DNA of 64,000 nt, from assembly GCF_040548875.1 (NCBI RefSeq), contig NZ_JBEPSJ010000001.1:1550001-1614000 (forward strand). The letters run 5' to 3'. The notes under the pieces were generated by a model that was given only the letters and a program-made list of their open reading frames with translations, made no database searches and was not told the origin of the DNA. The position numbers and the translations under genes were made by a program. Shown here piece after piece: positions 1 through 9,307 of the stretch; the stretch's first letter is position 1; each line of letters begins with the position of its first letter. The stretch is from Conyzicola nivalis_A (lineage in GTDB: Bacteria > Actinomycetota > Actinomycetes > Actinomycetales > Microbacteriaceae).

Positions 1-453
1 TTCGCCGACGCGACCGTCGCCGCGGGTGGCGGCGCTGGTGAGCAGTCCGTTCTCGTAGCGCAGGTTGATGGCGAGGCCGTCGATCTTCAGCTCGCACAGG
101 TAGTCGACCCTGCGGCCGGAGTTCTGCTCGACCTTCGCCGCCCACGCCTCGAACTCCTCGATGGAGAAGACGTTGTCGAGGCTCAGCATGCGCTCGGCGT
201 GAACCACGGGGTCGAAGAGCGCGACATCCGCGCGTCCGCCCACGTTCTGCGTCGGCGAGTCCTGACTCTGCAGCTCGGGGAAGAGACGCTCGATCTCTTC
301 GAGACGGTGCATCAGCCCGTCGTACTCGGCGTCGGAGACGAGGGTGGTGTCGCGGTCGTAATAGGCGTCGCGCAATTCGAGGATGCGGGTCGTCAGCTGC
401 TGCGTCGCGGCGCGGGCGCTCTCGAGTTCGTTGGGTGCGTAGTTGTCTGCCAC
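1..453 (-). CDS. ligA: NAD-dependent DNA ligase LigA, N-terminal part (runs off the window)
   Basis: This is the first 151 codons of the NAD+-dependent DNA ligase that seals nicks in replication and repair. The product starts VADNYAPNELE from a GTG whose first base is 453. The adenylation-domain core is visible: CELKIDGLAIN with the AMP-accepting lysine at K123, and then the ATRGDGRVGE stretch that is nearly invariant in LigA. The remainder of the adenylation, OB, zinc-finger, HhH and BRCT domains lies beyond base 1. It is divergent from the RDD gene at 570. The next genes on the same strand (mnmA, cysteine desulfurase) commonly neighbour ligA in actinobacteria. Confidence 0.95.
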   Translation of the reverse strand, partial: MADNYAPNELESARAATQQLTTRILELRDAYYDRDTTLVSDAEYDGLMHRLEEIERLFPELQSQDSPTQNVGGRADVALFDPVVHAERMLSLDNVFSIEEFEAWAAKVEQNSGRRVDYLCELKIDGLAINLRYENGLLTSAATRGDGRVGE

Positions 454-557
454 CCCCCAAGTGTAGGCATCGCATCCGACACCCCCCGAGCGATTGACCG
501 CGACCGAATCCGTGCCATAGAGGGGCTCGCCGGCGTATAGGTGCCGATCAGACCCGC

Positions 558-563
558 TAGCGT
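558..563 (+). promoter_or_regulatory. -10 hexamer TAGCGT, leaderless start of the RDD gene
   Basis: TAGCGT ends 7 nt before the ATG at 570, so a transcript starting at the normal distance would begin on the start codon. No Shine-Dalgarno sequence precedes the gene. Inferred from spacing only. Confidence 0.45.
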
Positions 564-569
564 TGCGGG

Positions 570-1595
570 ATGAGCGAAACCCAGAAAACCGCGACCCTGA
601 CCGACTGGCAATCGCTCTGCGACAGCCTCACGACCGATCCTGCACTCTTCTCCGAGGTACGCCTCGCCGTCGAGAGCCCCCTCCGCTATCTCGAGCGCTT
701 CCGCGCCCGGCTGGCGCTGCGCGGCATCACAACGCCCGAGGGCGTGTCGCCCTGGTTGGCGCTCGTCGACTGGCTCGACGAGAACGACCGGCTCGTCGAG
801 CTCGACGAAGACACCTCGAGCGAAGACCTGGTCGACTACCTCTCGACGCTCCCCGTGGTGGCGGGCTCGGGTGCGAACCTGCGGCCGGTCGCGGCACAGG
901 ACGTGCACCTCGCCTACTCGGTGCCGCGCGCGAACGTGCTGCTCGCACCGCACTACTGGACTCTGCTCCACCTCGACACCGAGACGGCGTCGTACCCGCT
1001 GGCGCTCGTCTCGACCGAGGCCGCGCCCCGCATCACCGCCCTCGCCGCGGCGGTCGGCCACTCAGCACGCACGATCGACGAGTCCGATGCCGAAGACGCG
1101 GCTCGTTCCGGGCTCACCGGATACTCCTACCCGCTCGCGCAGGCGGCTCCGGTGCAGACCGGTCCGCGCCCGGGCAACGTCGGCCTGCGAATCCTCGGCT
1201 TCATCGTCGACGCGCTTCTGCTCTACGGCGTCATCCTCGGCGGCGTCTGGCTGGGGATCACCATCAACGGCAGCAACAGCGGAGGTCTGATACCGACCGT
1301 CATGCTCATCGTCGCCGTGGCCTACGTCGCGGGGCTCGCCGTCGTCGTCGGCCGCACGGGTCAGTCGCTCGGCCTGCTCATCGTCGGACTGAAGGTGGTC
1401 AAGGCCGATTCGGCCGCCGCTCCGGGCTTCGCCTCCGCGCTCGGCCGCGGGGCGCTGCTGTTCTTCGCGCCGTTCGCGATCTGGCTCGTGGTGCTGATCG
1501 TCACCACGCTCGTCGATCCGCGAGGGCGCGGACTGCACGACAAGGCCGCCGGAACCTTCGTGGCCTACGCGCGGGGTGCGAACGCGGTTCGGTAG
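570..1595 (+). CDS. RDD-domain membrane protein with a soluble N-terminal domain
   Basis: A 341-residue protein. Residues 1 to about 195 are soluble, rich in Asp and Glu and contain no membrane segment; I do not recognise this part securely. From about residue 203 an RDD domain follows, beginning RPGNVGLRILGFIVD, with three hydrophobic helices around 205-230, 242-262 and 290-312. It ends with the typical D-x-x-G-R-x-L-H-D-K-x-x-G segment (DPRGRGLHDKAAG). RDD proteins are membrane proteins of mostly unknown role, some linked to Na+ or cation transport. The gene is divergent from ligA and ends 6 bp before the convergent mnmA. Function beyond the domain call is unknown. Confidence 0.8.
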   Translation: MSETQKTATLTDWQSLCDSLTTDPALFSEVRLAVESPLRYLERFRARLALRGITTPEGVSPWLALVDWLDENDRLVELDEDTSSEDLVDYLSTLPVVAGSGANLRPVAAQDVHLAYSVPRANVLLAPHYWTLLHLDTETASYPLALVSTEAAPRITALAAAVGHSARTIDESDAEDAARSGLTGYSYPLAQAAPVQTGPRPGNVGLRILGFIVDALLLYGVILGGVWLGITINGSNSGGLIPTVMLIVAVAYVAGLAVVVGRTGQSLGLLIVGLKVVKADSAAAPGFASALGRGALLFFAPFAIWLVVLIVTTLVDPRGRGLHDKAAGTFVAYARGANAVR

Positions 1596-1601
1596 GCGTT
1601 T

Positions 1602-2738
1602 CTAGGCGGGAACGGCGACGGCGCTGACCGTGCGGGCGATCGTGCACTGTCCGAGCACGCGCGTGCCGACGTAGACGACGGCGGTCTGGCCGGGCGATAC
1701 GCCGTTGATCGGCTCGACCGGACGGATGACCATCTCTCCGCTCTCGACCGAGACGACCGCCGCGACCGGGTCGGCGTGCGCGCGGATCTGCACCTCGCAG
1801 TCGAACGGGGTGATCGATCCGTCGGCGTGGGCCTCGGCGATGCCCGACTCGACGGGCCCGAGGCCTGCCCACGTGAACTTGGTGCCGGCGAGCTCGGAGA
1901 GGTCGAGCGCCTCCTTGGGGCCGACGACGACGGTGTTGGTCTTGGGCTGCACCTCGAGCACGAAGCGCGGCATGCCGTCGTCTGACGGGTAGCCGATGCT
2001 CAGACCCTTGCGCTGGCCGATCGTGAACGCGAGCGCGCCCTGATGGGTGCCGAGCACCTTGCCGGATCGGTCGAGGATCTCGCCCTGCTCGGCGCCGACC
2101 TTCTCGGCCAGCCAGCCGCGGGTGTTGCCGTCGGGGATGAAGCAGATGTCGTGGGAGTCGGGCTTGTTGGCGACGCTGAAGCCACGGGCGGCGGCCTCGG
2201 CACGCACCTCGGCCTTGCTCGGCGTCGAGCCGAGCGGGAAGAGCGAGTGCTCCAGCTGGTCGGCGGTCAGCACGCCGAGAACGTAGCTCTGGTCTTTCGC
2301 CCAGGTGGCCGCGCGGTGCAGTTCGGCGTTGCCGTTCGCATCACGGCGCACATCCGCATAATGTCCGGTGGCGACCGCGTCGAAGCCCAACGCGAGCGCC
2401 TTCTCGAGCAGCGCCGAGAACTTGATGCGCTCGTTGCAGCGCATGCAGGGGTTGGGCGTTCGGCCGGCCGCGTACTCGTCGATGAAGTCCTCGACGACGT
2501 CGAGCTTGAACCGCTCGGAGAAGTCCCACACGTAGTACGGGATGCCGATGATGTTCGCGGCCCGCTGGGCGTCCATCGAGTCTTCGATGGTGCAACAGCC
2601 GCGGGCGCCGGTGCGCAGGGTGCCCGGCATGCGGCTGAGCGCCAGGTGCACCCCGACGACCTCGTGTCCTGCTTCGACGGCGCGGGCCGCGGCAACCGCC
2701 GAGTCCACGCCGCCACTCATCGCCGCTACAACCTTCAT
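1602..2738 (-). CDS. mnmA: tRNA-specific 2-thiouridylase MnmA
   Basis: A 378-residue cytoplasmic enzyme that thiolates U34 of tRNA-Lys, -Glu and -Gln at position 2. The ATP PP-loop is SGGVDSAV (residues 8-15). The catalytic cysteine lies in TPNPCMRC (C98), and the persulfide-accepting cysteine in DSHDICFIPDG (C199). These match the two cysteines of the E. coli enzyme. Length is normal for the family. The cysteine desulfurase encoded just upstream on the same strand (gap about 60 bp) is the probable sulfur donor. The ATG is preceded by TACACT (2746-2751), 8 nt away, with no Shine-Dalgarno sequence, so the mRNA is probably leaderless. Confidence 0.96.
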   Translation of the reverse strand: MKVVAAMSGGVDSAVAAARAVEAGHEVVGVHLALSRMPGTLRTGARGCCTIEDSMDAQRAANIIGIPYYVWDFSERFKLDVVEDFIDEYAAGRTPNPCMRCNERIKFSALLEKALALGFDAVATGHYADVRRDANGNAELHRAATWAKDQSYVLGVLTADQLEHSLFPLGSTPSKAEVRAEAAARGFSVANKPDSHDICFIPDGNTRGWLAEKVGAEQGEILDRSGKVLGTHQGALAFTIGQRKGLSIGYPSDDGMPRFVLEVQPKTNTVVVGPKEALDLSELAGTKFTWAGLGPVESGIAEAHADGSITPFDCEVQIRAHADPVAAVVSVESGEMVIRPVEPINGVSPGQTAVVYVGTRVLGQCTIARTVSAVAVPA

Positions 2739-2799
2739 GGGTTCCAGTGTACGTGCGGCTTTCGATACGCGCCCGAGAGGGCACCACTCGACGCCCGCG

Positions 2800-3996
2800 T
2801 CAGCGCCCGAACGTGGGCTGGCGTTCGGCGAGGCCCGCGCGACCCGCCCGCGCCACGGCGTCGGGAAGCGCGGCGACCAGCGCGTCGACCTCGGCGCGCG
2901 TCGTATGGGTGCCGAGCGTCATGCGCAGCGCGCCGCGGGCGTCTGCCTCGCTGAGCCCCATCGCGATGAGCACGTGCGACGCCTCGGGAACCCCGGCCTG
3001 GCAGGCGGATCCGGTAGAGACCGAGAACCCGGCGACGTCGAGCAGGAAGAGCAGCGAGTCGCCCTCGCAGCCGGGGAAGGTGAAGTGCGCGTTGCCGGGC
3101 AGGCGGCCCTCGGGGGTCGGGTCGCCGCGGAGGATCGCCGTCGGAACGGCGTCGCGGATGCCCGCCACCAGCCGGTCGCGCAGCTCCCGCAGTGAGGCGG
3201 CGTGCGCCTCGAGGTCGGCCGTGGCCTGACTTGCCGCGAGCCCGAACGCCACCGCTCCGGCGACGTCCTGGGTTCCGGAGCGGGCGCGCTGCTGGTTGCC
3301 GCCGTGGAAGAGGGGCACGATGGTGGCGCTGCGGGCGATCACCAGAGCGCCGATGCCGACGGGGCCGCCGATCTTGTGGGCCGAGATCGACATCGCCGCG
3401 ACGCCGAGGGCATGGAAGTCGATGGGCAGATAGCCGTAGCCGGCGATCGCGTCGACGTGCACCGGCACGTCGTGCACCGCGGCGAGCGCGGCGACCTCGG
3501 CGACCGGCTGCACCGTGCCGACCTCGTTGTTCGCGCCGAGCAGGGTGACCAGGGCGACGTCGGGGCCGAGGGCCGCCTCGAGGGCGAGCAGGTCGATACG
3601 GCCGAGGCCGTCGATCGGGATCCATTCGATCACGGCGCCCTCGTGCTGCTCGAGCCAGTCGATCGTGTCGATCGTGGCGTGGTGCTCGCCGCGCGGCACG
3701 AGGATGCGCCTGCGGGCAACGTCGGTCGCCGGGCCGGTCGAAGCGCGCGCCCACCAGAGTCCCTTGATGCCGAGGTTGACCGCCTCGGTACCGCCGCCAG
3801 TGAAGGTGACCTCGACCGAGTCGGCGCCGACCGACGCGGCGACCCGTTCGCGGGCCTCCTCGAGCATGCGTTTCGCGTTCTGTCCCTGCGTGTGGATCGA
3901 CGCCGGGTTGCCGACGACGGCGAGCGCCGAGGCGTACGCGGCGATGACCTCGGGCGGCATCGGCGAGGTCGCCGCGTGATCGAGGTAGATGGCCAT
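2800..3996 (-). CDS. Cysteine desulfurase (NifS/IscS family)
   Basis: A 398-residue PLP enzyme that removes sulfur from cysteine as an enzyme-bound persulfide for tRNA thiolation and Fe-S assembly. The start ATG at 3996 gives the normal family beginning MAIYLDHAATSP; a start 18 bp further upstream would add only MSHACY and is less likely. The PLP lysine is K208 in SISAHKIGG, and the persulfide cysteine is C332 in STGSACQAG. It sits just upstream of mnmA, suggesting that it feeds this thiolase. It is divergent from glgX with only 39 bp between the starts. Confidence 0.94.
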   Translation of the reverse strand: MAIYLDHAATSPMPPEVIAAYASALAVVGNPASIHTQGQNAKRMLEEARERVAASVGADSVEVTFTGGGTEAVNLGIKGLWWARASTGPATDVARRRILVPRGEHHATIDTIDWLEQHEGAVIEWIPIDGLGRIDLLALEAALGPDVALVTLLGANNEVGTVQPVAEVAALAAVHDVPVHVDAIAGYGYLPIDFHALGVAAMSISAHKIGGPVGIGALVIARSATIVPLFHGGNQQRARSGTQDVAGAVAFGLAASQATADLEAHAASLRELRDRLVAGIRDAVPTAILRGDPTPEGRLPGNAHFTFPGCEGDSLLFLLDVAGFSVSTGSACQAGVPEASHVLIAMGLSEADARGALRMTLGTHTTRAEVDALVAALPDAVARAGRAGLAERQPTFGR

Positions 3997-4035
3997 GTAA
4001 CAAGCATGACTCACCGGGCGCTTAGTGTGGGACGC

Positions 4036-6075
4036 ATGTCAGCCCTCGCCCCGCAGCTCAGCTCACTGGGCGTGCGCGCCACGGCCGCCGGCGGTGAGCT
4101 GAGAGTCTGGTCGGCGAACGCGACCGGGATGGAACTCCGTCTCTACGACGAGAAGGACGCGAACTGGCTCGTCTCCTCCGTCTCGATGGTGCGGGGAGAC
4201 GACGACGTGTGGACCGGCTCGTCGCCCGCCCTCGTCGCCGGGGCGCGCTATTCCGTGCGCGCATCCGGCCCCACCGGGCCCACCCACCGCTTCGACCCGA
4301 CGCTCGACCTCATCGACCCCTACGCCCGCGGACTCGCACGCACCAACGACGGCGAGTGGCGCTCGTACGTGCAGGACGACTCGTTCGACTGGGAGGGTGT
4401 GACGAAACCGGCGATCCCGCTCGACCACGTCGTGATCTACGAGGCGCACGTGAAGGGCCTGACGAAGCTCAACCCCGATCTGCCGGAAGAGCTGCGCGGC
4501 ACCTACGCCGGACTCGGGCACCCGTCGACCATCCGCTATCTCAAAGACCTCGGGATCACCTCGGTCGAGCTGCTGCCCATCCACCAGTCGGTGAGCGAGC
4601 AGCGGCTGATCAAACAGGGGCTCGTCAACTACTGGGGCTACAACACGCTCAACTTCTTCACCCCGCACGCCGAGTACGCCACCCGTGCCGCGCAGTCCGG
4701 GGGCACGGGCGCGGTGCTGCGGGAGGTCAAGACCATGGTCAAGAACCTGCACGCCGCCGGGCTCGAGGTTCTGCTCGACGTCGTCTACAACCACACGGCC
4801 GAGGAGGGCGTGAACGGACCGACCACGAGCCTCCGCGGCATCGACAACGAGTCCTACTACCGGCAGAGCTCCGACGGCACCTATATAGACGTGACCGGAT
4901 GCGGCAACACCGTCGACTTCGCCGTACCCGCGGCCCGTCAGCTGGCCCTCGACTCGCTCAGGTACTGGGCGAACGAGGTGCAGATCGACGGTTTCCGGTT
5001 CGACCTCGCGGTGACCCTCGCGCGTGACGAGCGCGTCGAGTTCGACCCGGATCATCCATTCGTCACCGGGGTCCTCGACGACCCGTCGCTCGCCGGCGTC
5101 AGGATGATCGCCGAGCCGTGGGACGTCGGCATGGGCGGCTGGCAGGTCGGGCGGTTCCCGCGCGGCTGGAGCGAGTGGAACGACGGCTACCGCGACCGCA
5201 TGCGCGACTTCTGGCTCACCGACATCGGGGCCGCAAGGGCGAACGGCCTTGCGCCGAACGGCATCGGCTCGCTCGCCCGCCGCCTCGCCGGGTCGGCGCA
5301 CGTGTTCTCGCATGACCGCGGGCCGTTGGCGTCGGTGAACTTCATCACGGCGCATGACGGCTTCACGATGGCCGACCTCACGTCGTACTACACCAAGCAC
5401 AACCTCGGAAACGGCGAGAACAACCGCGACGGCACGAGCGACAACCACTCGTTCAACCACGGCATCGAGGGGCCGACCGACAACCCGGTGATCCTCGCGT
5501 CGCGGCAGCGGGCGCTGCGCAACCTGCTGGGCACGCTGCTGCTGAGCGCCGGCATCCCCATGCTCACGGCCGGCGACGAGTTCGGGCGCACGCAACGCGG
5601 AAACAACAACGCGTACTGCCACGACAGCGAGCTCACCTGGGTGCCATGGCAGCGCGAGGAGTGGCAGCGCGAGATGCTCGGCGTCACCCGGCTGCTGGTC
5701 AGGCTGCGGGCGGAGAACCCCGCCCTCCGACCCGTGCGGTTCGGCCGCTTCGGCGAGACGGTTCCGAGCGCGACGCAGATGGACTGGTACAACAAAGAGG
5801 GCCTGTCGATGTCGGAGGACGACTGGGACTCCCCCACCGAGCGCACGCTGCAGTACCTGGCGGCGTCGACGCCGGAGTTCGAGGAGTTCAACCGCATCCT
5901 GCTCATCGTGCACGGACTCGAGGACGCCATCACCGTGACCCTCCCCGAGCACGAGGGGGTCACGGCCTACGAGCGCATCTGGGACTCCGCGACGGGCGAG
6001 AACGGCGGAGAGCACGGGCCGGGCAGCGAGCTGATGGTCGCCGGAACGTCGATGCAGCTGTTCCGCGCGCACTAG
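4036..6075 (+). CDS. glgX: Glycogen debranching enzyme GlgX
   Basis: A 679-residue GH13 isoamylase-type debranching enzyme that hydrolyses alpha-1,6 branches of glycogen. An N-terminal CBM48-like beta-sandwich (about 10-110) precedes the TIM barrel. The four conserved regions are present: DVVYNHT (D248), GFRFD with nucleophile D323, IAEPWD with acid/base E360, and TAHDG with D441. The ATG at 4036 is preferred because the frame stays open far upstream over the antisense desulfurase gene, and only this start begins with a GlgX N-terminus. TAGTGT (4023-4028) ends 8 nt before it, consistent with a leaderless transcript. First gene of the glucan block. Confidence 0.95.
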   Translation: MSALAPQLSSLGVRATAAGGELRVWSANATGMELRLYDEKDANWLVSSVSMVRGDDDVWTGSSPALVAGARYSVRASGPTGPTHRFDPTLDLIDPYARGLARTNDGEWRSYVQDDSFDWEGVTKPAIPLDHVVIYEAHVKGLTKLNPDLPEELRGTYAGLGHPSTIRYLKDLGITSVELLPIHQSVSEQRLIKQGLVNYWGYNTLNFFTPHAEYATRAAQSGGTGAVLREVKTMVKNLHAAGLEVLLDVVYNHTAEEGVNGPTTSLRGIDNESYYRQSSDGTYIDVTGCGNTVDFAVPAARQLALDSLRYWANEVQIDGFRFDLAVTLARDERVEFDPDHPFVTGVLDDPSLAGVRMIAEPWDVGMGGWQVGRFPRGWSEWNDGYRDRMRDFWLTDIGAARANGLAPNGIGSLARRLAGSAHVFSHDRGPLASVNFITAHDGFTMADLTSYYTKHNLGNGENNRDGTSDNHSFNHGIEGPTDNPVILASRQRALRNLLGTLLLSAGIPMLTAGDEFGRTQRGNNNAYCHDSELTWVPWQREEWQREMLGVTRLLVRLRAENPALRPVRFGRFGETVPSATQMDWYNKEGLSMSEDDWDSPTERTLQYLAASTPEFEEFNRILLIVHGLEDAITVTLPEHEGVTAYERIWDSATGENGGEHGPGSELMVAGTSMQLFRAH

Positions 6076-6098
6076 CCGCCGTACGCCACAATAGGCAG

Positions 6099-6593
6099 AT
6101 GGCTAAGCACACGGATGCCGCGGGTGGCACCCCCGCGACGGTGGCACTGACGGCGGCCGGCATCCGGTTTCTCCCGCACGCCTACGAGCACGACCCCGCG
6201 AACACCAACTTCGGTACCGAGGCGGCGACGATGCTCGGACTCGACCCCGAGCAGGTGTTCAAGACCCTGCTCGCCGACGTCGACGGGCACCTCGTCGTCG
6301 CGATCGTGCCCGTCACCGGCACGCTCAACCTGCGCGCCCTGGCCCGCGCGGTGGGCGGCAAGAAGGCGGTCATGGCCGACCCGGCCGTCGCCCAGCGCAA
6401 GACCGGGTACGTCCTCGGCGGGATCAGCCCCATCGGCCAGAAGACGCAGCACCCCACGGTGCTCGACGAGACGGCGGAGCTCTACGCCTCGATCTTCGTC
6501 TCCGGCGGCCGCCGCGGTTTCGACATCGAACTCGCCCCCGCCGACCTGCTCGCGGTCACGAACGGCCGGATCGCGGCGATCGCGCGGGAGTAG
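6099..6593 (+). CDS. ybaK: YbaK/EbsC family Cys-tRNA(Pro) deacylase
   Basis: A 164-residue protein of the YbaK/aminoacyl-tRNA editing fold, which hydrolyses Cys mischarged on tRNA-Pro. It shows the family pattern YEHDP near residue 30, a GLDPEQVFKTLL segment with the conserved lysine, and GKKAVMADP and GGISPIGQK loops. The length is normal. The ATG at 6099 lies 23 bp after the glgX stop. CACAAT (6087-6092) ends 7 nt before it, and no Shine-Dalgarno sequence is visible, so it may have its own leaderless promoter despite its operon-like position. Confidence 0.9.
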   Translation: MAKHTDAAGGTPATVALTAAGIRFLPHAYEHDPANTNFGTEAATMLGLDPEQVFKTLLADVDGHLVVAIVPVTGTLNLRALARAVGGKKAVMADPAVAQRKTGYVLGGISPIGQKTQHPTVLDETAELYASIFVSGGRRGFDIELAPADLLAVTNGRIAAIARE

Positions 6594-6620
6594 CGGCCCC
6601 AGAGCCTGTCGCCGGTCCCC

Positions 6621-6651
6621 GAGCCTGTCGACGGGCCGCCTCGACCGGCTC
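6621..6651. repeat. Inverted repeat in the ybaK/glgP convergent gap
   Basis: Arms GAGCCTGTCGA (6621-6631) and TCGACCGGCTC (6641-6651) pair at 10 of 11 positions around a 9-nt GC loop. There is no U-tract. A second copy of GAGCCTGTCG lies just before it, at 6603. It could act as a bidirectional terminator or be a copy of an interspersed palindrome. Confidence 0.5.
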
Positions 6652-6665
6652 AGAGACCGAGCGCG

Positions 6666-9218
6666 CTAGATCGCGGCGGCGATGAGCCCCATCTCGGCGG
6701 CCGACGCGAGCAGCGGATGCCGCGGCACGACGCGCACGTTGTAGCCGAAGCTGCCCGCCCGTCCGAGAGGCACGCTCCCCGCGAAGGTCGCGGTGCCGTT
6801 GGTCTCGCCGGTCTGCTCGAGCGGCGCGTGCTGGGTCTCGACGAGCTGGTCGCCGTCGCGGGCGCGTCCGTAGACGACCTCCACGGCGACGTCGTCCGAC
6901 GTGAGCCCGCCGAGCGCGACCTGCGCGCGCACGTGGAGGGTGTCGCCGACCTGGGGCAGGGCGTCCACTCCCCCGGACTCGACGTGGGTGACCTGCACAG
7001 ACGGCCATGCGGCGTTCACGCGCGTCTTCCAGAGCGCGAGCTCGCGCGCCGGCTGGTTGGAGTTGGCGGTGATCGCCGTCTCCGCGGTCGCGGCCGGGAT
7101 GTACAGCCGCTCGACGTACTCCCGCACCATGCGGTCGGCCGAGAGCACGGGCGTCAGCGTTGAGAGCGTGTGCCGGATCGACTGCACCCAGCGGTGCGGC
7201 ACACCGTCGTCGCCGCGGTCGTAGAAGCGGGGTGCGATCTGGTGCTCGATGAGGTCGTACATGCTGTCGGCCTCGAGCTTGTCGCGCTCGGCGCTGTCGC
7301 CCGCGGAGTCGGCCGACGGGATCGCCCAGCCGTTCTCCTCGTCGTAGAACTCCGCCCACCAGCCGTCGAGGATCGAGAGGTTGAGCGAACCGTTGAGCGC
7401 CGCCTTCATGCCGGAGGTTCCGCACGCCTCGAGGGGGCGCAGCGGGTTGTTGAGCCAGACGTCGGTGCCGGGGTAGAGCAGCTTCGCCATGGCGATGTCG
7501 TAGTTCGGAAGGAACACGATGCGCTCGCGCACGTCGTGCTCGGCGGCGAACTCGACGAGGCGCTGGATGAGACGCTTCCCCTCGTCGTCGGCGGGGTGGG
7601 ACTTGCCCGCGATGACGATCTGGATCGGACGCTCGGGGTGCAGCAGCAGCGCGCGCAGTCGGTTCTCGTCGTGCAGCATCAGCGTGAGCCGCTTGTAGGT
7701 GGGCACACGGCGCGCGAAACCGATGGTGAGGATGTTCGGGTCGAGAAGCGACGAGTACCAGGCGGGGTCGCCCACTCCCGGGTTCTGCTCGCGCCAGGCG
7801 TCGCCCACCCGGCGGCGGGCGTCGGTGACCAGCTGCTGACGCATAGCGCCGCGCACCTGCCAGAGCTCGCCGTCGGAGATCTGCTCGGAGTTCCAGTCGG
7901 TGGCGAAGAGGTCGCCGGCGCCGAACTTCGACTCGGCGAGCCCGAGCAGCAGCGGGTCGGTCCAGGTCGGCGCGTGCACGCCGTTGGTGACCGAGGTGAT
8001 CGGCACGTCGTCTTCGTCGAACCCCGGCCAGAGTGCGCCGAACATGCCGCGGGAGACGTGGCCGTGCAGTTGCGAGACGCCGTTGGCGCGCTGGCCGAGG
8101 CGCAGCCCCATGACCGCCATGTTGAAGGTGTCGGCGACGCCGCCCTCGTAGTCCTCGGCGCCCAGCGCGAGCACGTCTTCCGGATCGACGCCGGGCAGCA
8201 GCTCGGTGTCGAAGTATCGCTCGATGAGCGACGCGTCGAAGCGGTCGATGCCGGCCGGAACCGGGGTGTGGGTGGTGAACACCGTACCGGCGCGAACCAC
8301 CTGCAACGCCTCGGAGAACGATAGTCCGTCGCCGATGAGGTCGCTGATGCGCTCGAGGCCGAGGAAGCCCGCGTGGCCCTCGTTGGTGTGGAAGACGAGC
8401 GGTTCCGGAGTGCCGGTGAGCTGCGTGAACACGCCGATGGCCCGCACTCCGCCGATGCCGAGCAGCAGCTCCTGCAGCAGACGGTGCTCGCCGCCGCCTC
8501 CGTAGAGACGGTCGGTGACCGAGCGAAGCTCGTCGTCGTTCTCGGGCACGTCGGTGTCGAGCAGAAGCAGTGTGACCCGGCCCACCTTCACCTGCCAGAT
8601 GCGGGCGGCGAGCGCACGCTCGTCGGGCAGGGCGAGGGTGATCATCGCCGCCCGGCCGTCGGGGTGCCGCACCACGCTGAGCGGGAGACCGTCGGGGTCG
8701 AGCACCGGGTACGTCTCCTGCTGCCAGCCCTCGCGGGAGATGGCCTGGCGGAAGTAGCCCGAGCGGTAGAACAGCCCGACGGCGATGATCGGCACGCCGA
8801 GGTCCGACGCGCTCTTGAGGTGGTCTCCGGCGAGGATGCCCAGACCGCCCGAGTACTGCGGCAGGGCCGCTGCGATGCCGAACTCGGGCGAGAAGTATGC
8901 GATAGACGCCGGCGCGCCCTCGATGCCCTGGTACCAGCGCGGCTCGGTCAGGTAGGTGTGCAGGTCGGCGAGCAGCGCGTTGGTGCGCCAGACGAAGTCG
9001 TCGTCGGAGGCCAGCTCGTCGAGTCGCGACGGCTCGACGGCCCCGAGCAGCGCGATCGGGTCGCGCCCGCTCTCGTCCCACTCGTTCGGAGCGATGGATG
9101 CGAAGTGCTGCATGGTGGGCTCGTGCCACGACCATCGCAGGTTGCCTGCCAGCTCCTCCAGCCCGCTCAGTGCCTCGGGGAGTACGGTGCGGACGGTAAA
9201 TCTACGGATGGCTTTCAC
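6666..9218 (-). CDS. glgP: Alpha-glucan (glycogen/maltodextrin) phosphorylase
   Basis: An 850-residue phosphorylase releasing glucose-1-phosphate from alpha-1,4-glucans. It starts with a DUF3417-type region typical of the long bacterial alpha-glucan phosphorylases. The PLP site is EACGTSGMKAALNG with Schiff-base lysine K605, followed by NGSLNLSILDGWW, which is diagnostic of this subfamily. The start is a GTG at 9218 (VKAIRRFTVRT). TAGGGT (9225-9230 on the minus strand) ends 7 nt upstream, which suggests a leaderless mRNA. It is convergent with glgX-ybaK and supplies the degradative step that GlgX debranching supports. Confidence 0.94.
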   Translation of the reverse strand: MKAIRRFTVRTVLPEALSGLEELAGNLRWSWHEPTMQHFASIAPNEWDESGRDPIALLGAVEPSRLDELASDDDFVWRTNALLADLHTYLTEPRWYQGIEGAPASIAYFSPEFGIAAALPQYSGGLGILAGDHLKSASDLGVPIIAVGLFYRSGYFRQAISREGWQQETYPVLDPDGLPLSVVRHPDGRAAMITLALPDERALAARIWQVKVGRVTLLLLDTDVPENDDELRSVTDRLYGGGGEHRLLQELLLGIGGVRAIGVFTQLTGTPEPLVFHTNEGHAGFLGLERISDLIGDGLSFSEALQVVRAGTVFTTHTPVPAGIDRFDASLIERYFDTELLPGVDPEDVLALGAEDYEGGVADTFNMAVMGLRLGQRANGVSQLHGHVSRGMFGALWPGFDEDDVPITSVTNGVHAPTWTDPLLLGLAESKFGAGDLFATDWNSEQISDGELWQVRGAMRQQLVTDARRRVGDAWREQNPGVGDPAWYSSLLDPNILTIGFARRVPTYKRLTLMLHDENRLRALLLHPERPIQIVIAGKSHPADDEGKRLIQRLVEFAAEHDVRERIVFLPNYDIAMAKLLYPGTDVWLNNPLRPLEACGTSGMKAALNGSLNLSILDGWWAEFYDEENGWAIPSADSAGDSAERDKLEADSMYDLIEHQIAPRFYDRGDDGVPHRWVQSIRHTLSTLTPVLSADRMVREYVERLYIPAATAETAITANSNQPARELALWKTRVNAAWPSVQVTHVESGGVDALPQVGDTLHVRAQVALGGLTSDDVAVEVVYGRARDGDQLVETQHAPLEQTGETNGTATFAGSVPLGRAGSFGYNVRVVPRHPLLASAAEMGLIAAAI

Positions 9219-9307
9219 CCGACAACCCTAGAACATCCGGCGTCGCGCCCGGGAGAAATCGAGACGTCCGGTCGGAGGCCGAATCGCGACCGGTGGCAGC
9301 CCGGCGA

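Noticed and set aside
3202..4035. An N-terminal extension of glgX
   Set aside because: The frame is open upstream of 4036 but lies over the cysteine desulfurase on the other strand; no GlgX-like sequence precedes MSALAPQL.
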